A stretch of DNA of 64,000 nucleotides from Streptomyces sp. CB00455 (GCF_001905445.1 NZ_LIVQ01000002.1:434001-498000); one strand, 5' to 3'. Counted from the first letter of the stretch, positions 23,830-34,569 are shown. Translations and numbers: made by a program. The notes: a model not told the origin generated them from the sequence alone.

Positions 23830-24423
23830 TCAGCCCCGCGGCTTGCGCCACATCGGCCACATCGGGGGCCCCTGCGGCAGCTGCACCACCTCGCCGGTGA
23901 ACTCCCAGCCCAGCCGCTCGTACAGGGTCTTGCTGCGCTCGCTGCTGGCCTCCAGGTACGCCGGGACGCCCTCGCGGTCGCAGCGCTCCAGCACCGGCCG
24001 GATCAGCGCGCTGCCGAGCCCCTCGCCCTGCCGGACCGGTGCGACCGCGATCATCAGCAGGTACTCGTGTTCCTCCGCCGTCGGGTGCACGGCGCCCGTG
24101 AGCCGGCCCACCAGTTCGCACCGCTCGTTGCCGGGGTCGGCCACCTCCCGCATCCTGGCCGGCACCTCGTCCTCCCCCTCCGGTTCACCCGCCGGGATCC
24201 GCAGCCACAGCGCGGCCGCCGAGCCGTCCGCCGCGTAGTCGATCCGCCCCTCGGCCAGCGCCACGTCCACGAAGACGCCGAGGAACTTCCCGTGCACCGC
24301 TGCCCGGTGTTCCGGGTCGGGGAAGACCCAGCTGCTCACCGGGTCGGTGCGGAAGGCCTCGTCCAGCAGGCGCGCCACCGCGTCCCGGTCCGACTGATCC
24401 GCCTGACGTATCTCCAGCGCCAC
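23830..24423 (-). CDS. GNAT-family N-acetyltransferase
   Basis: About 197 residues. The acetyl-CoA loop is VAPVRQGEGLGSALI (motif A, R/Q-x-x-G-x-G/A), followed by a C-terminal YERLGWEFTGEV strand. The N-terminal half (RLLDEAFRTDPVSSWVFPD) matches small-molecule GNATs of the Streptomyces type. I use the GTG at 24423 because AAGGG lies 9 nt upstream; an earlier in-frame GTG at 24432 is too close to that site. Substrate unknown. Confidence 0.88.
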   Translation of the reverse strand: MALEIRQADQSDRDAVARLLDEAFRTDPVSSWVFPDPEHRAAVHGKFLGVFVDVALAEGRIDYAADGSAAALWLRIPAGEPEGEDEVPARMREVADPGNERCELVGRLTGAVHPTAEEHEYLLMIAVAPVRQGEGLGSALIRPVLERCDREGVPAYLEASSERSKTLYERLGWEFTGEVVQLPQGPPMWPMWRKPRG

Positions 24424-24508
24424 GGGGCCCACCCTTCACTCTCACGTCAACAAGGCGTGACGATCCTAGAGTTGGGATCGGCGGGGGCAGGAGGAACGGC
24501 CGCGAAAA

Positions 24509-24544
24509 GGCCTGTTCCGGCACCTCGTGATGCCGGAACAGGCC
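24509..24544. terminator. Terminator of the encapsulin/polyprenyl synthase operon
   Basis: GGCCTGTTCCGGCA (24509-24522) and its exact reverse complement (24531-24544), 33 nt beyond the polyprenyl synthase stop. Confidence 0.85.
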
Positions 24545-24576
24545 CGTCCGTTCGCTGTCCGTGTCCGCCTACCCGT

Positions 24577-25629
24577 TCACCTCGTACGGCGCGTGACGAA
24601 TTCCGCGAGGGCCAGCAGCCCGCCGGCCGCCGCCAGGTCGGGGACGGCCCGTGAGAGCTGCTGCACCGCCCGGCCCATCCGGTCGGCGGCGTGCGCCTGG
24701 GCCCAGTCCCGCCCGCCGGCGCGGTCCACCGCGTCGGCGGCCCGGTGCACGTCGTCGTCACCGGTCATGGGACCCGCGTACAGGGCCGCCAGCTCCTGGC
24801 CCGCCGCGGTGCCCGAGGTGAGGGCCGCCACGACCGGGAGGGACTTCTTGCGGGCGATCAGATCGGCCCCGGCGGGTTTGCCGGTGTGCCCCGGGTCCCC
24901 CCAGATGCCGATCAGGTCGTCGATCAGCTGGAAGGCCAGCCCGGCCTCGCGGCCGAAGGCGTCCATCGCGTCGACCTCGTCCGGCCCTGCCCCCGCGTAC
25001 AGCGCGCCCAGCGCGCAGGCGCAGCCCAGCAGGGCGCCGGTCTTGGCCGTCGCCATGGTCAGGCACTCGTCGAGCGAGACGTGGGCGCGCTGCTCGAAGG
25101 CGCAGTCCGCCTGCTGGCCGGCGCACAGCTCGATGACACAGGCCGCCAGCCGGGCCGAGGCCGCCGCCGAGGCCGGGTGCGGATCCTCCGCGAGCAGCCG
25201 CAGCGCGAGCGCCATCATGGCGTCACCCGTGATGATCGCGTCCGGCGTCCCGAAGACGGTCCAGGCCGTGGCCCGGCCGCGCCGCCGGGCGTCCTTGTCG
25301 ATGACGTCGTCGTGCAGGAGCGTGAAGTTGTGCGCCAGCTCCACGGCCGCCGCCGCCCGCACGGCGTCCTCGACCCGGCCGCCCGGGCCCCGCAGGGCCT
25401 GGGCGGCGGCCAGTACCAGGGCCGGCCGGATGGCCTTCCCCGCGTTGCCCGCGGCGGGGGTCCCGTCCGCGTGTTCCCAGCCGAAGTGGTACATCGCGAC
25501 GCGCCTCATCGAACCGGGCAGGCTCCCGACCGTTCGGCGCAGCTCCGGGTTGACCGTTTCTCTTGCCCGTTCCAGCAGGTCAGCCGCTTCGTGGCCCTCG
25601 CCGGTCGTGATCGCCTCGGTGGTCGCCAT
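24577..25629 (-). CDS. Polyprenyl (short-chain) diphosphate synthase
   Basis: 350 residues. First Asp-rich motif LLHDDVID and second LIDDLIGIWGD, with AGNAGKAIRPALVLAAA at the IPP site: a trans-prenyltransferase making GPP, FPP or GGPP. It lies 38 nt after a family 2B encapsulin gene in the same operon, and polyprenyl transferases are one of the known genomic partners and presumed cargoes of such shells. The N-terminus before the fold is only ~25 residues, so a long disordered cargo-loading tail is not obvious. No terpene cyclase is next door, so the product is unassigned. Confidence 0.9.
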   Translation of the reverse strand: MATTEAITTGEGHEAADLLERARETVNPELRRTVGSLPGSMRRVAMYHFGWEHADGTPAAGNAGKAIRPALVLAAAQALRGPGGRVEDAVRAAAAVELAHNFTLLHDDVIDKDARRRGRATAWTVFGTPDAIITGDAMMALALRLLAEDPHPASAAASARLAACVIELCAGQQADCAFEQRAHVSLDECLTMATAKTGALLGCACALGALYAGAGPDEVDAMDAFGREAGLAFQLIDDLIGIWGDPGHTGKPAGADLIARKKSLPVVAALTSGTAAGQELAALYAGPMTGDDDVHRAADAVDRAGGRDWAQAHAADRMGRAVQQLSRAVPDLAAAGGLLALAEFVTRRTR

Positions 25630-25667
25630 GACGTGCCCCTGTCCCCCGCTCCCTCTCGCCGGCCCCC

Positions 25668-27074
<1,407 letters not shown>

Positions 27075-27529
27075 GTATTTCCCTTTCGATCACTCCATGG
27101 ATCTGCGGGACGCAGCTTTGCAGCACACAGCGTGATCCGACCATTACACAAAAGGGTGGGACTACTCCGTATGGGCACGGGGCACTCTCTCGGGTTCCCT
27201 CCGCTTCGCCCCCCTGCCGGGACGGGTGCATTCCGGCCACCTCGCGCACCCGCGGCCCGTCCGGCGGTGAGCCCCGCCCGGGCGGCCACAGCCGGGCTCG
27301 GCCGACCGGGAGCGGCCGGGGCGCGGCCCCGGCTCCCCGCCCGCGCGTGGCCGGTTCACGGCAGACCCGCATCCACCCGGAACGGCCCTCGCTCGGGCTG
27401 CGAACAGATGTCCGCATACGGTTCACCGACCAAAGGCACTAGCCGCGGAAGGGGGCCCTCCACTACACCGGAGGGTAACGAGGTGGACACACCGGGTGCC
27501 CGCCGTGCACCGCAACGAAGGAGGCGGCC
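27075..27529. promoter_or_regulatory. Divergent region between encapsulin and amidase genes
   Basis: 455 nt with no supportable gene. 27075-27180 is A/T-richer and should hold the encapsulin promoter. The rest is very G+C-rich with short repeats of TCCG(T/C)ATNNGG type around 27165 and 27412. I looked for a ydaO-type riboswitch before the amidase gene and did not see its consensus. Confidence 0.45.
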
Positions 27530-28120
27530 ATGTCCGCACCCATGTCCGCGGACCGTTTCATCGGGGCCCTGCGGGCCGAGGGCCTGACCGTCGTCCAGGT
27601 GGGCGCCTGGCGCACCCACAACCGCAACCACAAGGGCCCCTGGGGCCCCGTGCACGGCGTGATGATCCACCACACCGTCACCCACGGCACCTCCTACACC
27701 GTCCAGCTCTGCCGAGACGGTGACAGCGCCCTGCCGGGCCCGCTCTGCCACGGCGTGATCACCAAGGACGGCCGCGTCCACCTCGTTGGCTACGGCCGCG
27801 CCAACCACGCCGGCGCCGGCGATCCGGACGTGCTGGCAGCCGTGATCGCCGAGAAGCGGCTCCCACCCGACAACGAGGCGACCACCGACGGCAACCGCCA
27901 CTTCTACGGCTTCGAGTGCGAGAACCTCGGCGACGGCAAGGACCCCTGGCCCGAGGCCCAGCTCGACGCCATCACCCGCGCCGCGGCGGCCGTCTGCCGG
28001 ATCCACGCCTGGACGGCCCGCTCGGTGATCGGCCACCTGGAGTGGCAGCCGGGCAAGATCGACCCCAAGGGCTTCACCATGAACTCCCTGCGCGCCCGCG
28101 TGACGGAACGTCTCAAGTAG
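27530..28120 (+). CDS. N-acetylmuramoyl-L-alanine amidase (Amidase_2)
   Basis: 196 residues. Zinc and catalytic positions of the PGRP/Amidase_2 fold: VMIHHTVTHGTS (first His), YGFECENLGDG, and GHLEWQPGKIDP (second His, Lys). It cleaves the bond between muramic acid and the stem peptide. There is no signal peptide and no wall-binding domain, so it resembles phage-derived or cytoplasmic forms. The ATG follows a perfect GAAGGAGG site. Confidence 0.92.
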   Translation: MSAPMSADRFIGALRAEGLTVVQVGAWRTHNRNHKGPWGPVHGVMIHHTVTHGTSYTVQLCRDGDSALPGPLCHGVITKDGRVHLVGYGRANHAGAGDPDVLAAVIAEKRLPPDNEATTDGNRHFYGFECENLGDGKDPWPEAQLDAITRAAAAVCRIHAWTARSVIGHLEWQPGKIDPKGFTMNSLRARVTERLK

Positions 28121-28173
28121 CCCGTCCCGCCCGCCCCGCCGCGGCCCGGGCACGAGCGCTCCACAATGGACGG

Positions 28174-29082
28174 GTGAACCGCCCCTCGAACCTTGACGTG
28201 CTCCTGCAGCCACGCCCGCCGTCCCCGTTGCAGGAGGTCCGCGACACGCGGTTCGACCGGCACGGGGTACGCCTGCTGCTCAAGCGGGACGACCTGGTGC
28301 ACCCGGAGCTGCCCGGGAACAAGTGGCGCAAGCTCGCGCCGAACCTCCGGGCCGCGGTCGCGGCGGGCCACGGCGAACTGGTCACCTTCGGGGGCGCCTA
28401 CTCCAACCACCTGCGGGCCACCGCGGCGGCCGGCCGGCTGCTCGGCCTGCGGACGGTCGGAGTCGTGCGCGGCGAGGAACTGGCGGGCCGGCCCCTCAAC
28501 GACTCGCTGGCCCGGTGCGCCGCGGACGGCATGCGGCTGCACTTCGTCCCCCGCTGCGAGTACCGCCGCAAGGCCGAGCCCGGGATCCAGGCCGGGCTGC
28601 TGGCCGGGGCCGGTGCGCAGGGCGCGTACGTCATCCCGGAGGGCGGCAGCAACGCCCTGGCCCTGACGGGGTGCGCGGAGCTGGGCCGGGAACTGCGGGG
28701 ATCCACCGACATCGCGGCGGTGGCCTGCGGTACGGGCGGCACCCTTGCCGGGCTGGCAGCCGGGCTCGGGCCCGACGGGCGGGCGCTGGGCGTGCCGGTG
28801 CTGGCGGGCGGCTTCCTGGAGGCGGAGATACGTTCCCTCCAGCGGCGGGCCTTCGGCGGGCCGGCCGGGGACTGGGCCCTGGCCGAGGGGTTCCACCACG
28901 GGGGGTACGCGAGGGTGCCGGACGCCCTGGAGGGCTTCGCCGCCGAGTTCGAGGACCGGCACGGACTGCCGGTCGAGCGCATCTACGTGGCGAAGCTCCT
29001 GTGGGCGCTCGTGGAGCTGAGCGCCGCGGGCCGCTTCCCCCGGGGCACGGCCCTGACCGCCGTGATCACGGGCCGCCCGTAG
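28174..29082 (+). CDS. PLP-dependent D-cysteine desulfhydrase / ACC deaminase-like enzyme
   Basis: 302 residues from a GTG start. LLLKRDDLVHPELPGNKWRKL holds the PLP lysine (in GNKWRK), FGGAYSNHLRATAAAG binds substrate, and CGTGGTLAGLAAGL is the phosphate loop: the fold type II ACC deaminase/D-cysteine desulfhydrase family. ACC deaminase-specific residues cannot be told apart by eye, so D-cysteine desulfhydrase-like is the safer name. It lies 53 nt after the amidase gene on the same strand with only a weak ribosome site. Confidence 0.85.
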   Translation: MNRPSNLDVLLQPRPPSPLQEVRDTRFDRHGVRLLLKRDDLVHPELPGNKWRKLAPNLRAAVAAGHGELVTFGGAYSNHLRATAAAGRLLGLRTVGVVRGEELAGRPLNDSLARCAADGMRLHFVPRCEYRRKAEPGIQAGLLAGAGAQGAYVIPEGGSNALALTGCAELGRELRGSTDIAAVACGTGGTLAGLAAGLGPDGRALGVPVLAGGFLEAEIRSLQRRAFGGPAGDWALAEGFHHGGYARVPDALEGFAAEFEDRHGLPVERIYVAKLLWALVELSAAGRFPRGTALTAVITGRP

Positions 29083-29134
29083 CGGCGCCCGTAGCCGCCC
29101 TGCGGACCCGACCCCGCCGCGCGGCCGCCCCCGG

Positions 29135-30718
29135 TTAAGCCGTTTCCTCGCGGTACGCCGCCGCCTCCTCGAGGTCCAGGCGGCGCAGCAGCGCCCGCAG
29201 CATCTCGTCGTCGATCCGGCGCCCGTCCCGCAGGGAGACGAAGACCTCCCGCTCGGCCCCGATCATCTCGCGTGCGAGACGCCGGTAGACGTCGTCCGCC
29301 GATTCGCCGGTCACCGCGTTGACCTCGCCCAGCCGTTCCCACACCGCGTTGCGCCGGCGCTCCATCACCGTCCGCAGCCGGTCCGCCAGCGGTGGCGGCA
29401 GCGTGCTGTTCTCCGGCTCCTCCAGCAGCTCCGCCAGCCGCTCCTCCGCTGCCCGGGACGCCTCGCTCTGGGCCTGCGCCTCCGCCAGCGTCTCGGCCTG
29501 GAGGTCCCGCGCCGGCAGCCTGAGAAGCCTGATCAGCGGCGGCAGCGTCAGCCCCTGCACCACCAGCGTCCCGATGACCGTCGTGAAGGTCAGGAACAGG
29601 ATCAGGTCCCGGTGCGGCACCGTCATCGGCACCGAGAAGGCGATGGCCAGCGAGACCACCCCGCGCATCCCGGCCCACCCCACGACCACCGGCGCTTTCC
29701 AGGTCGTCTCCGGCTCCCGCGTGCGGATCCGCTCCGACACCCAGCGCGGCACGAAGGTCGCCGGGAAGACCCACAGGAAGCGGGACACCACCACGGCGAG
29801 GAACACCGCGATCGCGTACCAGGCCGCCTGCGCGCCCTCGTACTCCCGCAGTCCCCGAAGGACCAGCGGCAGCTGGAGTCCGATCAGCGCGAAGACCACC
29901 GACTCCAGCACGAAGGCGACCACCTTCCACACCGCCTCCTCCTGGAGCCGGGTGGCGAAGTCGACCTGCCAGTTGCGGTGCCCGAGGTACAGGGCCACCA
30001 CGACCACCGCGAGCACGCCCGAGGCGTGCACCCGCTCCGCCGCCGCGTACGCCACGAAGGGGATCAGCAGCGAGAGGGTGTTCTGGAGCAGCGGCTCCCT
30101 CAGCCGCTTGCGCAGCTGGTGGATGGGCACCATCAGCAGCAGGCCCACCCCGACCCCGCCGACCGAGGCCAGCAGGAACTCCGCGATCCCACCGGCCCAG
30201 CCGGCGCTCACCCCCACGGCCGCCGCGAGCGCCACGTTGTACGCGGTGATGGCGGTGGCGTCGTTGACCAGCGACTCACCCTGGAGGATGGTCGTGATCC
30301 GGTTGGGCAGCCGGAGCTTGCGGGCGATGGCGGTGGCCGCCACCGCGTCGGGCGGGGCGACGACCGCGCCCAGGACCAGCGCCACCGGCAGCGACAGGCC
30401 GGGGACCACGAGGTAGGCGGCGTAGCCCACGGCGAGCGTCGCGAACAGGACGTAGCCCACCGACAGCATCGCGATGGGCCGCAGGTTCGCCCTCAGGTCG
30501 AGGTAGGAGCTGTCCACGGCGGCCGTGTGCAGCAGGGGCGGGAGCAGCAGCGGCAGCACGATGTGCGGGTCGAGCGCGTACGAGGGGACCCCCGGCACGT
30601 AGGACGCCGCGATCCCGGCGGCGACCAGCAGCAGCGGCGCCGGCACGCGCGTGCGGCGGGCCGACCCCGCGACGGCCGCGCTGCCGGCGATCAGCGCCAC
30701 CAGCGGCAATACCTCCAT
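29135..30718 (-). CDS. Na+/H+ antiporter, CPA1 type
   Basis: 527 residues. Twelve or so membrane segments in the first ~400 residues, including VVAPPDAVAATAIARKLRLP and ILQGESLVNDATAITAYNVAL, the ND ion-binding pair region of CPA1 exchangers. The 120-residue cytoplasmic tail is charged and helical (EAQAQSEASRAAEERLAELLEEPE). I start at ATG 30716-30718, where GGGA lies upstream. It is divergent from the UBP zinc finger gene and next to the SigH-type stress sigma operon, which would suit osmotic or salt control. Confidence 0.92.
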   Translation of the reverse strand: MEVLPLVALIAGSAAVAGSARRTRVPAPLLLVAAGIAASYVPGVPSYALDPHIVLPLLLPPLLHTAAVDSSYLDLRANLRPIAMLSVGYVLFATLAVGYAAYLVVPGLSLPVALVLGAVVAPPDAVAATAIARKLRLPNRITTILQGESLVNDATAITAYNVALAAAVGVSAGWAGGIAEFLLASVGGVGVGLLLMVPIHQLRKRLREPLLQNTLSLLIPFVAYAAAERVHASGVLAVVVVALYLGHRNWQVDFATRLQEEAVWKVVAFVLESVVFALIGLQLPLVLRGLREYEGAQAAWYAIAVFLAVVVSRFLWVFPATFVPRWVSERIRTREPETTWKAPVVVGWAGMRGVVSLAIAFSVPMTVPHRDLILFLTFTTVIGTLVVQGLTLPPLIRLLRLPARDLQAETLAEAQAQSEASRAAEERLAELLEEPENSTLPPPLADRLRTVMERRRNAVWERLGEVNAVTGESADDVYRRLAREMIGAEREVFVSLRDGRRIDDEMLRALLRRLDLEEAAAYREETA

Positions 30719-30794
30719 CGAAGATCCCATCCGTGTTCGTCGTGAGCCCCCGCGCACCCGCGTTCGGCCGGGCGCTGGACGTACGCTGGCCATC

Positions 30795-31055
30795 ATGAGC
30801 GAGTGCATCCACGTTGCCGAACTGCCGCGCCCCGAGCCGGTACCGTCTGACCAGACCTGTCCCGAATGTCTGGCGATCGGCAGTCATCCGGTCCAGCTGC
30901 GGATGTGCCTGGGGTGCGGGCACGTCGCCTGCTGCGACTCCTCGCCCCACCGGCACGCCACGGCGCACCACCGGGAGACCGGCCATCCGGTGATGAGGAG
31001 CTTCGAACCGGGCGAGATCTGGCGCTGGTGTTTCGTCGACGGTTCGATCGTCTGA
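30795..31055 (+). CDS. UBP-type zinc finger protein
   Basis: 86 residues. Cys/His pattern of the ubiquitin-hydrolase (UBP) zinc finger: ECIHV, TCPECLAIGSH, MCLGCGHVACCDSSPHRHATAHHRETGHPV. Bacterial versions are short single-domain proteins of unknown role, often near ion transporters. It is divergent from the antiporter gene with only 76 nt between them, so the two promoters overlap or are shared. Confidence 0.88.
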   Translation: MSECIHVAELPRPEPVPSDQTCPECLAIGSHPVQLRMCLGCGHVACCDSSPHRHATAHHRETGHPVMRSFEPGEIWRWCFVDGSIV

Positions 31056-31260
31056 GGCGGGGTAGGTCAACCCTCCGCCGGTTCCCCCGATTTGACTCCG
31101 CACACCCCTAGCCACTGAGCGTACCCATGGGCTTACCATCAGTCACTGGATGCGGGAAGGGGTGCCCCCCAGCGGGCTCCACGAGGGGCGCCGCGACACG
31201 ATCGCCCGGATCGCGATAGCGTCACCGGCGAACAGAGCTCGTACCACCTTGGAGGTGAGG

Positions 31261-31674
31261 GTGTCCCAGATCGCAGGCGAGCCCGGGACCCAGGACTTCG
31301 TGGAAGTCCGGCTGCCCGCGGCGGGTGCCTACCTGTCGGTGCTGCGGACGGCCACGGCCGGCCTCGCGGCACGTTTGGACTTCACCCTCGACGAGATCGA
31401 GGACCTCCGCATCGCGGTGGACGAGGCCTGCGCGATCCTGCTCCAGCAGGCCGTGCCCGGCTCCGTCCTCAGCTGCGTCTTCCGGCTGGTGGACGATTCG
31501 CTGGAGGTGACCGTCTCGGCGCCGACCACGGACGGCCGTGCGCCCGAGCGCGACACGTTCGCCTGGACCGTGCTGTCGGCGCTGGCCGGCAAGGTCGAGT
31601 CGACCGTCGAGGAGGACCGGACGGTGAGCATCAGTCTCTACAAACAGCGCGGCGCGGGACCAGGCCCGGCGTGA
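31261..31674 (+). CDS. ushX: Anti-sigma factor (RsbW-like kinase fold) for SigH
   Basis: 137 residues from GTG 31261, placed behind GGAGGTGAGG. HATPase fold of the RsbW/SpoIIAB type: LDFTLDEIEDLRIAVDEACAILLQQA gives the N-box-like helix. It should bind the sigma factor encoded next and be relieved by an anti-anti-sigma factor. The N-box is E-D-x-x-I-A-V-D-E-A rather than the classic N-containing box, as in UshX/PrsH-like proteins. Stop overlaps the sigma gene start (GTGA). Confidence 0.88.
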   Translation: MSQIAGEPGTQDFVEVRLPAAGAYLSVLRTATAGLAARLDFTLDEIEDLRIAVDEACAILLQQAVPGSVLSCVFRLVDDSLEVTVSAPTTDGRAPERDTFAWTVLSALAGKVESTVEEDRTVSISLYKQRGAGPGPA

Positions 31675-32726
31675 GCGGCGGGGAGATCCCGGTGCGGGGC
31701 GGGGATCGGCCCCGGGTACGGCACGAGGTCGACGGCGGCATCCCGGAGCAGCAGCACGCCCGGCCGCACCCGGCTGACGCGGATGCGGAAGACGGCTTTT
31801 TGGACTCGGCGGAGCGACGGGCGGGCCCTGTGAGCGAGAACCAGCACGAAGAACCACAGCCGGCACAGCCACCGGGGACCGCTGCCGCGGCCCCGGCGGT
31901 TCCAGTGGCGCCCGCGGATGTGCCGCCGGCCGCGGCGGCGGCGTTCGCGGTGACCCCGCCGCTGCCGGACCCGCGCGACCGCAGCGGCGCGCGGGCGCTG
32001 TTCATCGAGCTGCGGGCACTGCCCGACGGCTCGCCGGAGAAGGCCGAGCTGCGCAACCGCCTCGTGCGGATGCACCTGCCGCTCGTCGAGCACCTGGCCC
32101 GGCGCTTTCGCAATCGGGGCGAGCCGCTCGACGACCTGACGCAGGTCGCGACCATCGGCCTGATCAAGTCCGTGGACCGGTTCGACCCGGACCGCGGGGT
32201 CGAATTCTCCACGTACGCCACGCCCACGGTGGTCGGTGAGATCAAGCGCCACTTCCGCGACAAGGGCTGGGCGGTGCGGGTGCCGCGCCGCCTGCAGGAG
32301 CTGCGGCTCTCGCTGACGACGGCCACGGCGGAGCTGTCGCAGCAGCACGGCCGCTCCCCCACGGTGCACGAACTGGCCGAACGGCTGGGGATCTCCGAGG
32401 AGGAGGTGCTGGAGGGGCTGGAATCCGCCAACGCCTACAGCACGCTCTCCCTGGACGTCCCGGACACCGACGACGAGTCGCCGGCGGTCGCGGACACCCT
32501 GGGCGCGGAGGACGAGGCCCTGGAGGGCGTCGAGTACCGCGAGTCCCTCAAGCCGCTACTGGAGGGCCTGCCGCCGCGGGAGAAGCGGATCCTGCTGCTG
32601 CGGTTCTTCGGCAACATGACCCAGTCGCAGATCGCGCAGGAGGTCGGCATCTCCCAGATGCACGTCTCGCGCCTGCTGGCCCGGACCCTGGCCCAGCTCC
32701 GCGAGAAGCTCCTCGTCGAGGAGTAG
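31671..32726 (+). CDS. sigH: Stress sigma factor of the SigB/SigF/SigH family
   Basis: 351 residues if started at GTG 31671. The first ~100 residues are a low-complexity Pro/Ala tail; the sigma core begins around RSGARALFIELRALPDG. Region 2: LVRMHLPLVEHLARRF, DLTQVATIGLIKSVDRFDPDRGVEFSTYA. Region 3: RVPRRLQELRLSL. Region 4: LPPREKRILLLRFFGNMTQSQIAQEVGISQMHVSRLL. S. coelicolor SigH is made in several lengths; an internal GTG at 31830 could give a shorter form here. Gene order and downstream neighbours (lipid kinase, wblE, histidine kinase, nagB) match the sigH locus as I remember it. Confidence 0.9.
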   Translation: MSGGEIPVRGGDRPRVRHEVDGGIPEQQHARPHPADADAEDGFLDSAERRAGPVSENQHEEPQPAQPPGTAAAAPAVPVAPADVPPAAAAAFAVTPPLPDPRDRSGARALFIELRALPDGSPEKAELRNRLVRMHLPLVEHLARRFRNRGEPLDDLTQVATIGLIKSVDRFDPDRGVEFSTYATPTVVGEIKRHFRDKGWAVRVPRRLQELRLSLTTATAELSQQHGRSPTVHELAERLGISEEEVLEGLESANAYSTLSLDVPDTDDESPAVADTLGAEDEALEGVEYRESLKPLLEGLPPREKRILLLRFFGNMTQSQIAQEVGISQMHVSRLLARTLAQLREKLLVEE

Positions 32727-32735
32727 CGCCCGCGG

Positions 32736-33197
32736 CTATCGGGTCCCTTCGCGGGGCCCGATGCCGAGCGCCACGGTCGCGGTCGGGTTCACGAGCAGGG
32801 CCACGACGGCCACCGCGGCCGCGGCGAGCGCCACGGCGGCGGCGATCACGGCGCCGCCGGTGCTGTACAGCGTCCACGCCACCGGCAGCGCCATCAGCTG
32901 GGTGATCAGGGCCGGTCCGCGGCTCCAGCGGCGGCCCAGACGCAGCCCGCGGGCCGCGATCAGCGGCAGCGCGGCGAGCGCGAGCAGGGTGACCCCGCCG
33001 GTCTCGGCCTGCTGCGGGGAGTCGGGGTCGCCGGCGATGCCGACGAAGAGCATGTAGACGCCGAGGCCGGCCAGGGCCAGGCCCTCCAGGGCCGTCAGCA
33101 CGGCGGCGGCGGTCAGCCGCCCGGGCAGCGCCGCGGACTCGGCTGCGGGCTCGGCTGCGGCGGGGGTGGTGGCCTGCGGAGGCTGCTTCTTACTCAC
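32736..33197 (-). CDS. Small integral membrane protein
   Basis: 153 residues. A polar Ala/Pro-rich N-tail of about 30 residues is followed by four predicted membrane segments (LTALEGLALAGLGVYMLFVG; TLLALAALPLIAA; ALITQLMALPVAWTLY; AAVALAAAAVAVVALLV). GTG start at 33195-33197. It is convergent with sigH, ending 9 nt from the sigma stop. Function unknown; no family motif recognised. Confidence 0.8.
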   Translation of the reverse strand: MSKKQPPQATTPAAAEPAAESAALPGRLTAAAVLTALEGLALAGLGVYMLFVGIAGDPDSPQQAETGGVTLLALAALPLIAARGLRLGRRWSRGPALITQLMALPVAWTLYSTGGAVIAAAVALAAAAVAVVALLVNPTATVALGIGPREGTR

Positions 33198-33281
33198 CCG
33201 TGCAGGGTAGCCGCGGACCCCGTGGACCGGAGGGGACGGGCAGTAGGGCCCGCATGCGAGGGGGTGGGTAGGCTGGCGCTC

Positions 33282-34247
33282 ATGCGTGCACTTCTCGTGG
33301 CCAACCCAGCAGCGACGACCACCAGTGCGCGCACGCGTGACGTCCTGACCCACGCCCTGGCCAGCGAGATGAAGCTGGAAGCGGTGACCACCGAGTACCG
33401 GGGGCACGCCCGGGACCTGGGGCGCAGGGCCGCGCACGAGGGGCTCGACCTGATCGTGGCCCTGGGCGGGGACGGCACGGTCAACGAGGTGGTCAACGGG
33501 CTGCTGCACGACGGGCCCGATCCGGAGCGGCTGCCGCGGCTGGCGGTGGTGCCGGGCGGCTCCACGAACGTGTTCGCCCGCGCCCTCGGCCTGCCGAACG
33601 ACGCGGTCGAGGCGACCGGCGCCTTGCTGGACGCGTTGCGGGAGCGCCGCGAGCGGACGGTGGGCCTGGGTCTGGCGGCCGGCACCCCGGGTACGGAGGA
33701 CGAGTCGGTCCCGGCGCGCTGGTTCACCTTCTGCGCGGGCTTCGGCTTCGACGCGGGTGTGGTGGGGCGGGTGGAACAACAGCGCGAGCGCGGCAAGCGT
33801 TCGACGCACGCCCTGTACGTACGGCAGTTGATGCGCCAGTTCTGGGACGAGCCCAACCGCCGGCACGGTACGGTCACCCTGGAGCGCCCCGGCGCGGATC
33901 CGGTGACGGATCTGGTGCTGTCGATAGTGTGCAACACCTCGCCGTGGACGTATCTGGGCAATCGCCCGCTTTACGCCTCTCCGGACGCGTCCTTCGACAC
34001 GGCACTTGACGTGCTGGCGCTCGACCGTTTGTCAACTCCGGCGGTCGCCCGCTACGCGACACAGCTCCTGACCTCGACTCCTGAGCGGGGGCCGCACGGC
34101 AAGCACGCGGTGTCTCTGCACGATCTGACCGACTTCACCTTGCATTCGAAGGTTCCGCTTCCCTTCCAGATGGACGGCGACCACCTCGGCCTGCGCACCA
34201 GCGTTCGGTTCACAGGCGTACGCCGTGCACTGCGTGTGATTGTGTGA
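33282..34247 (+). CDS. Diacylglycerol/lipid kinase family protein
   Basis: 321 residues. Catalytic loop LDLIVALGGDGTVNEVVNGLL (GGDGT nucleotide motif) and VVPGGSTNVFARALGLP are the DAGK/YegS-type signatures. The C-terminal beta sandwich contains HSKVPLPFQMDGDHLG. It phosphorylates diacylglycerol or a similar lipid at the inner membrane face using ATP. Start ATG 33282. It precedes the wblE gene by 322 nt and is not coupled to it. Confidence 0.92.
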   Translation: MRALLVANPAATTTSARTRDVLTHALASEMKLEAVTTEYRGHARDLGRRAAHEGLDLIVALGGDGTVNEVVNGLLHDGPDPERLPRLAVVPGGSTNVFARALGLPNDAVEATGALLDALRERRERTVGLGLAAGTPGTEDESVPARWFTFCAGFGFDAGVVGRVEQQRERGKRSTHALYVRQLMRQFWDEPNRRHGTVTLERPGADPVTDLVLSIVCNTSPWTYLGNRPLYASPDASFDTALDVLALDRLSTPAVARYATQLLTSTPERGPHGKHAVSLHDLTDFTLHSKVPLPFQMDGDHLGLRTSVRFTGVRRALRVIV

Positions 34248-34569
34248 GTGGAAGGGCCCAAAGTCCTTTCACTCGAACGTTTACACGCCGGTCCACCCCC
34301 ACGAAGTAGGGCTGTGACCTAGTCGACACCGACGAATCAAAAAAAACTTTCCGGAAGGGGTTGTATCCCCGTCCGAGGTTTGCGAATCTCTACATGGCGA
34401 TCGGGACAGCCCGCAGAACCCGGCACCCACGAAGACCGCCAGAACCCCTCCACGCATCTCGGACCTCCCCCCTGCACTTCTGGGTGGTCGCCCTTCCCTC
34501 ACGGGGGGATTCGTGAAAGCGTTCACATTCACAAGCAACCTGCCCGTAATACAAGGAGATGGAGCAGCC
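34248..34569 (+). promoter_or_regulatory. Upstream region of the WblE-type gene
   Basis: 322 nt with no supportable gene. An A/T-rich patch (34335-34390, containing a run of As and TTTGCG) is the likeliest promoter zone. The long leader before the ATG at 34570 is consistent with multiple transcription starts. I could not identify a clear -10/-35 pair. Confidence 0.4.

Noticed and set aside
24493..24545. Palindrome near the encapsulin operon as an attachment site
   Set aside because: It is directly after the last stop codon and has the form of an ordinary terminator; no integrase gene or tRNA in the window.
27412..27529. Possible ydaO (c-di-AMP) riboswitch before the amidase gene
   Set aside because: Some Streptomyces wall hydrolase genes have one, but the conserved core sequences are not there.
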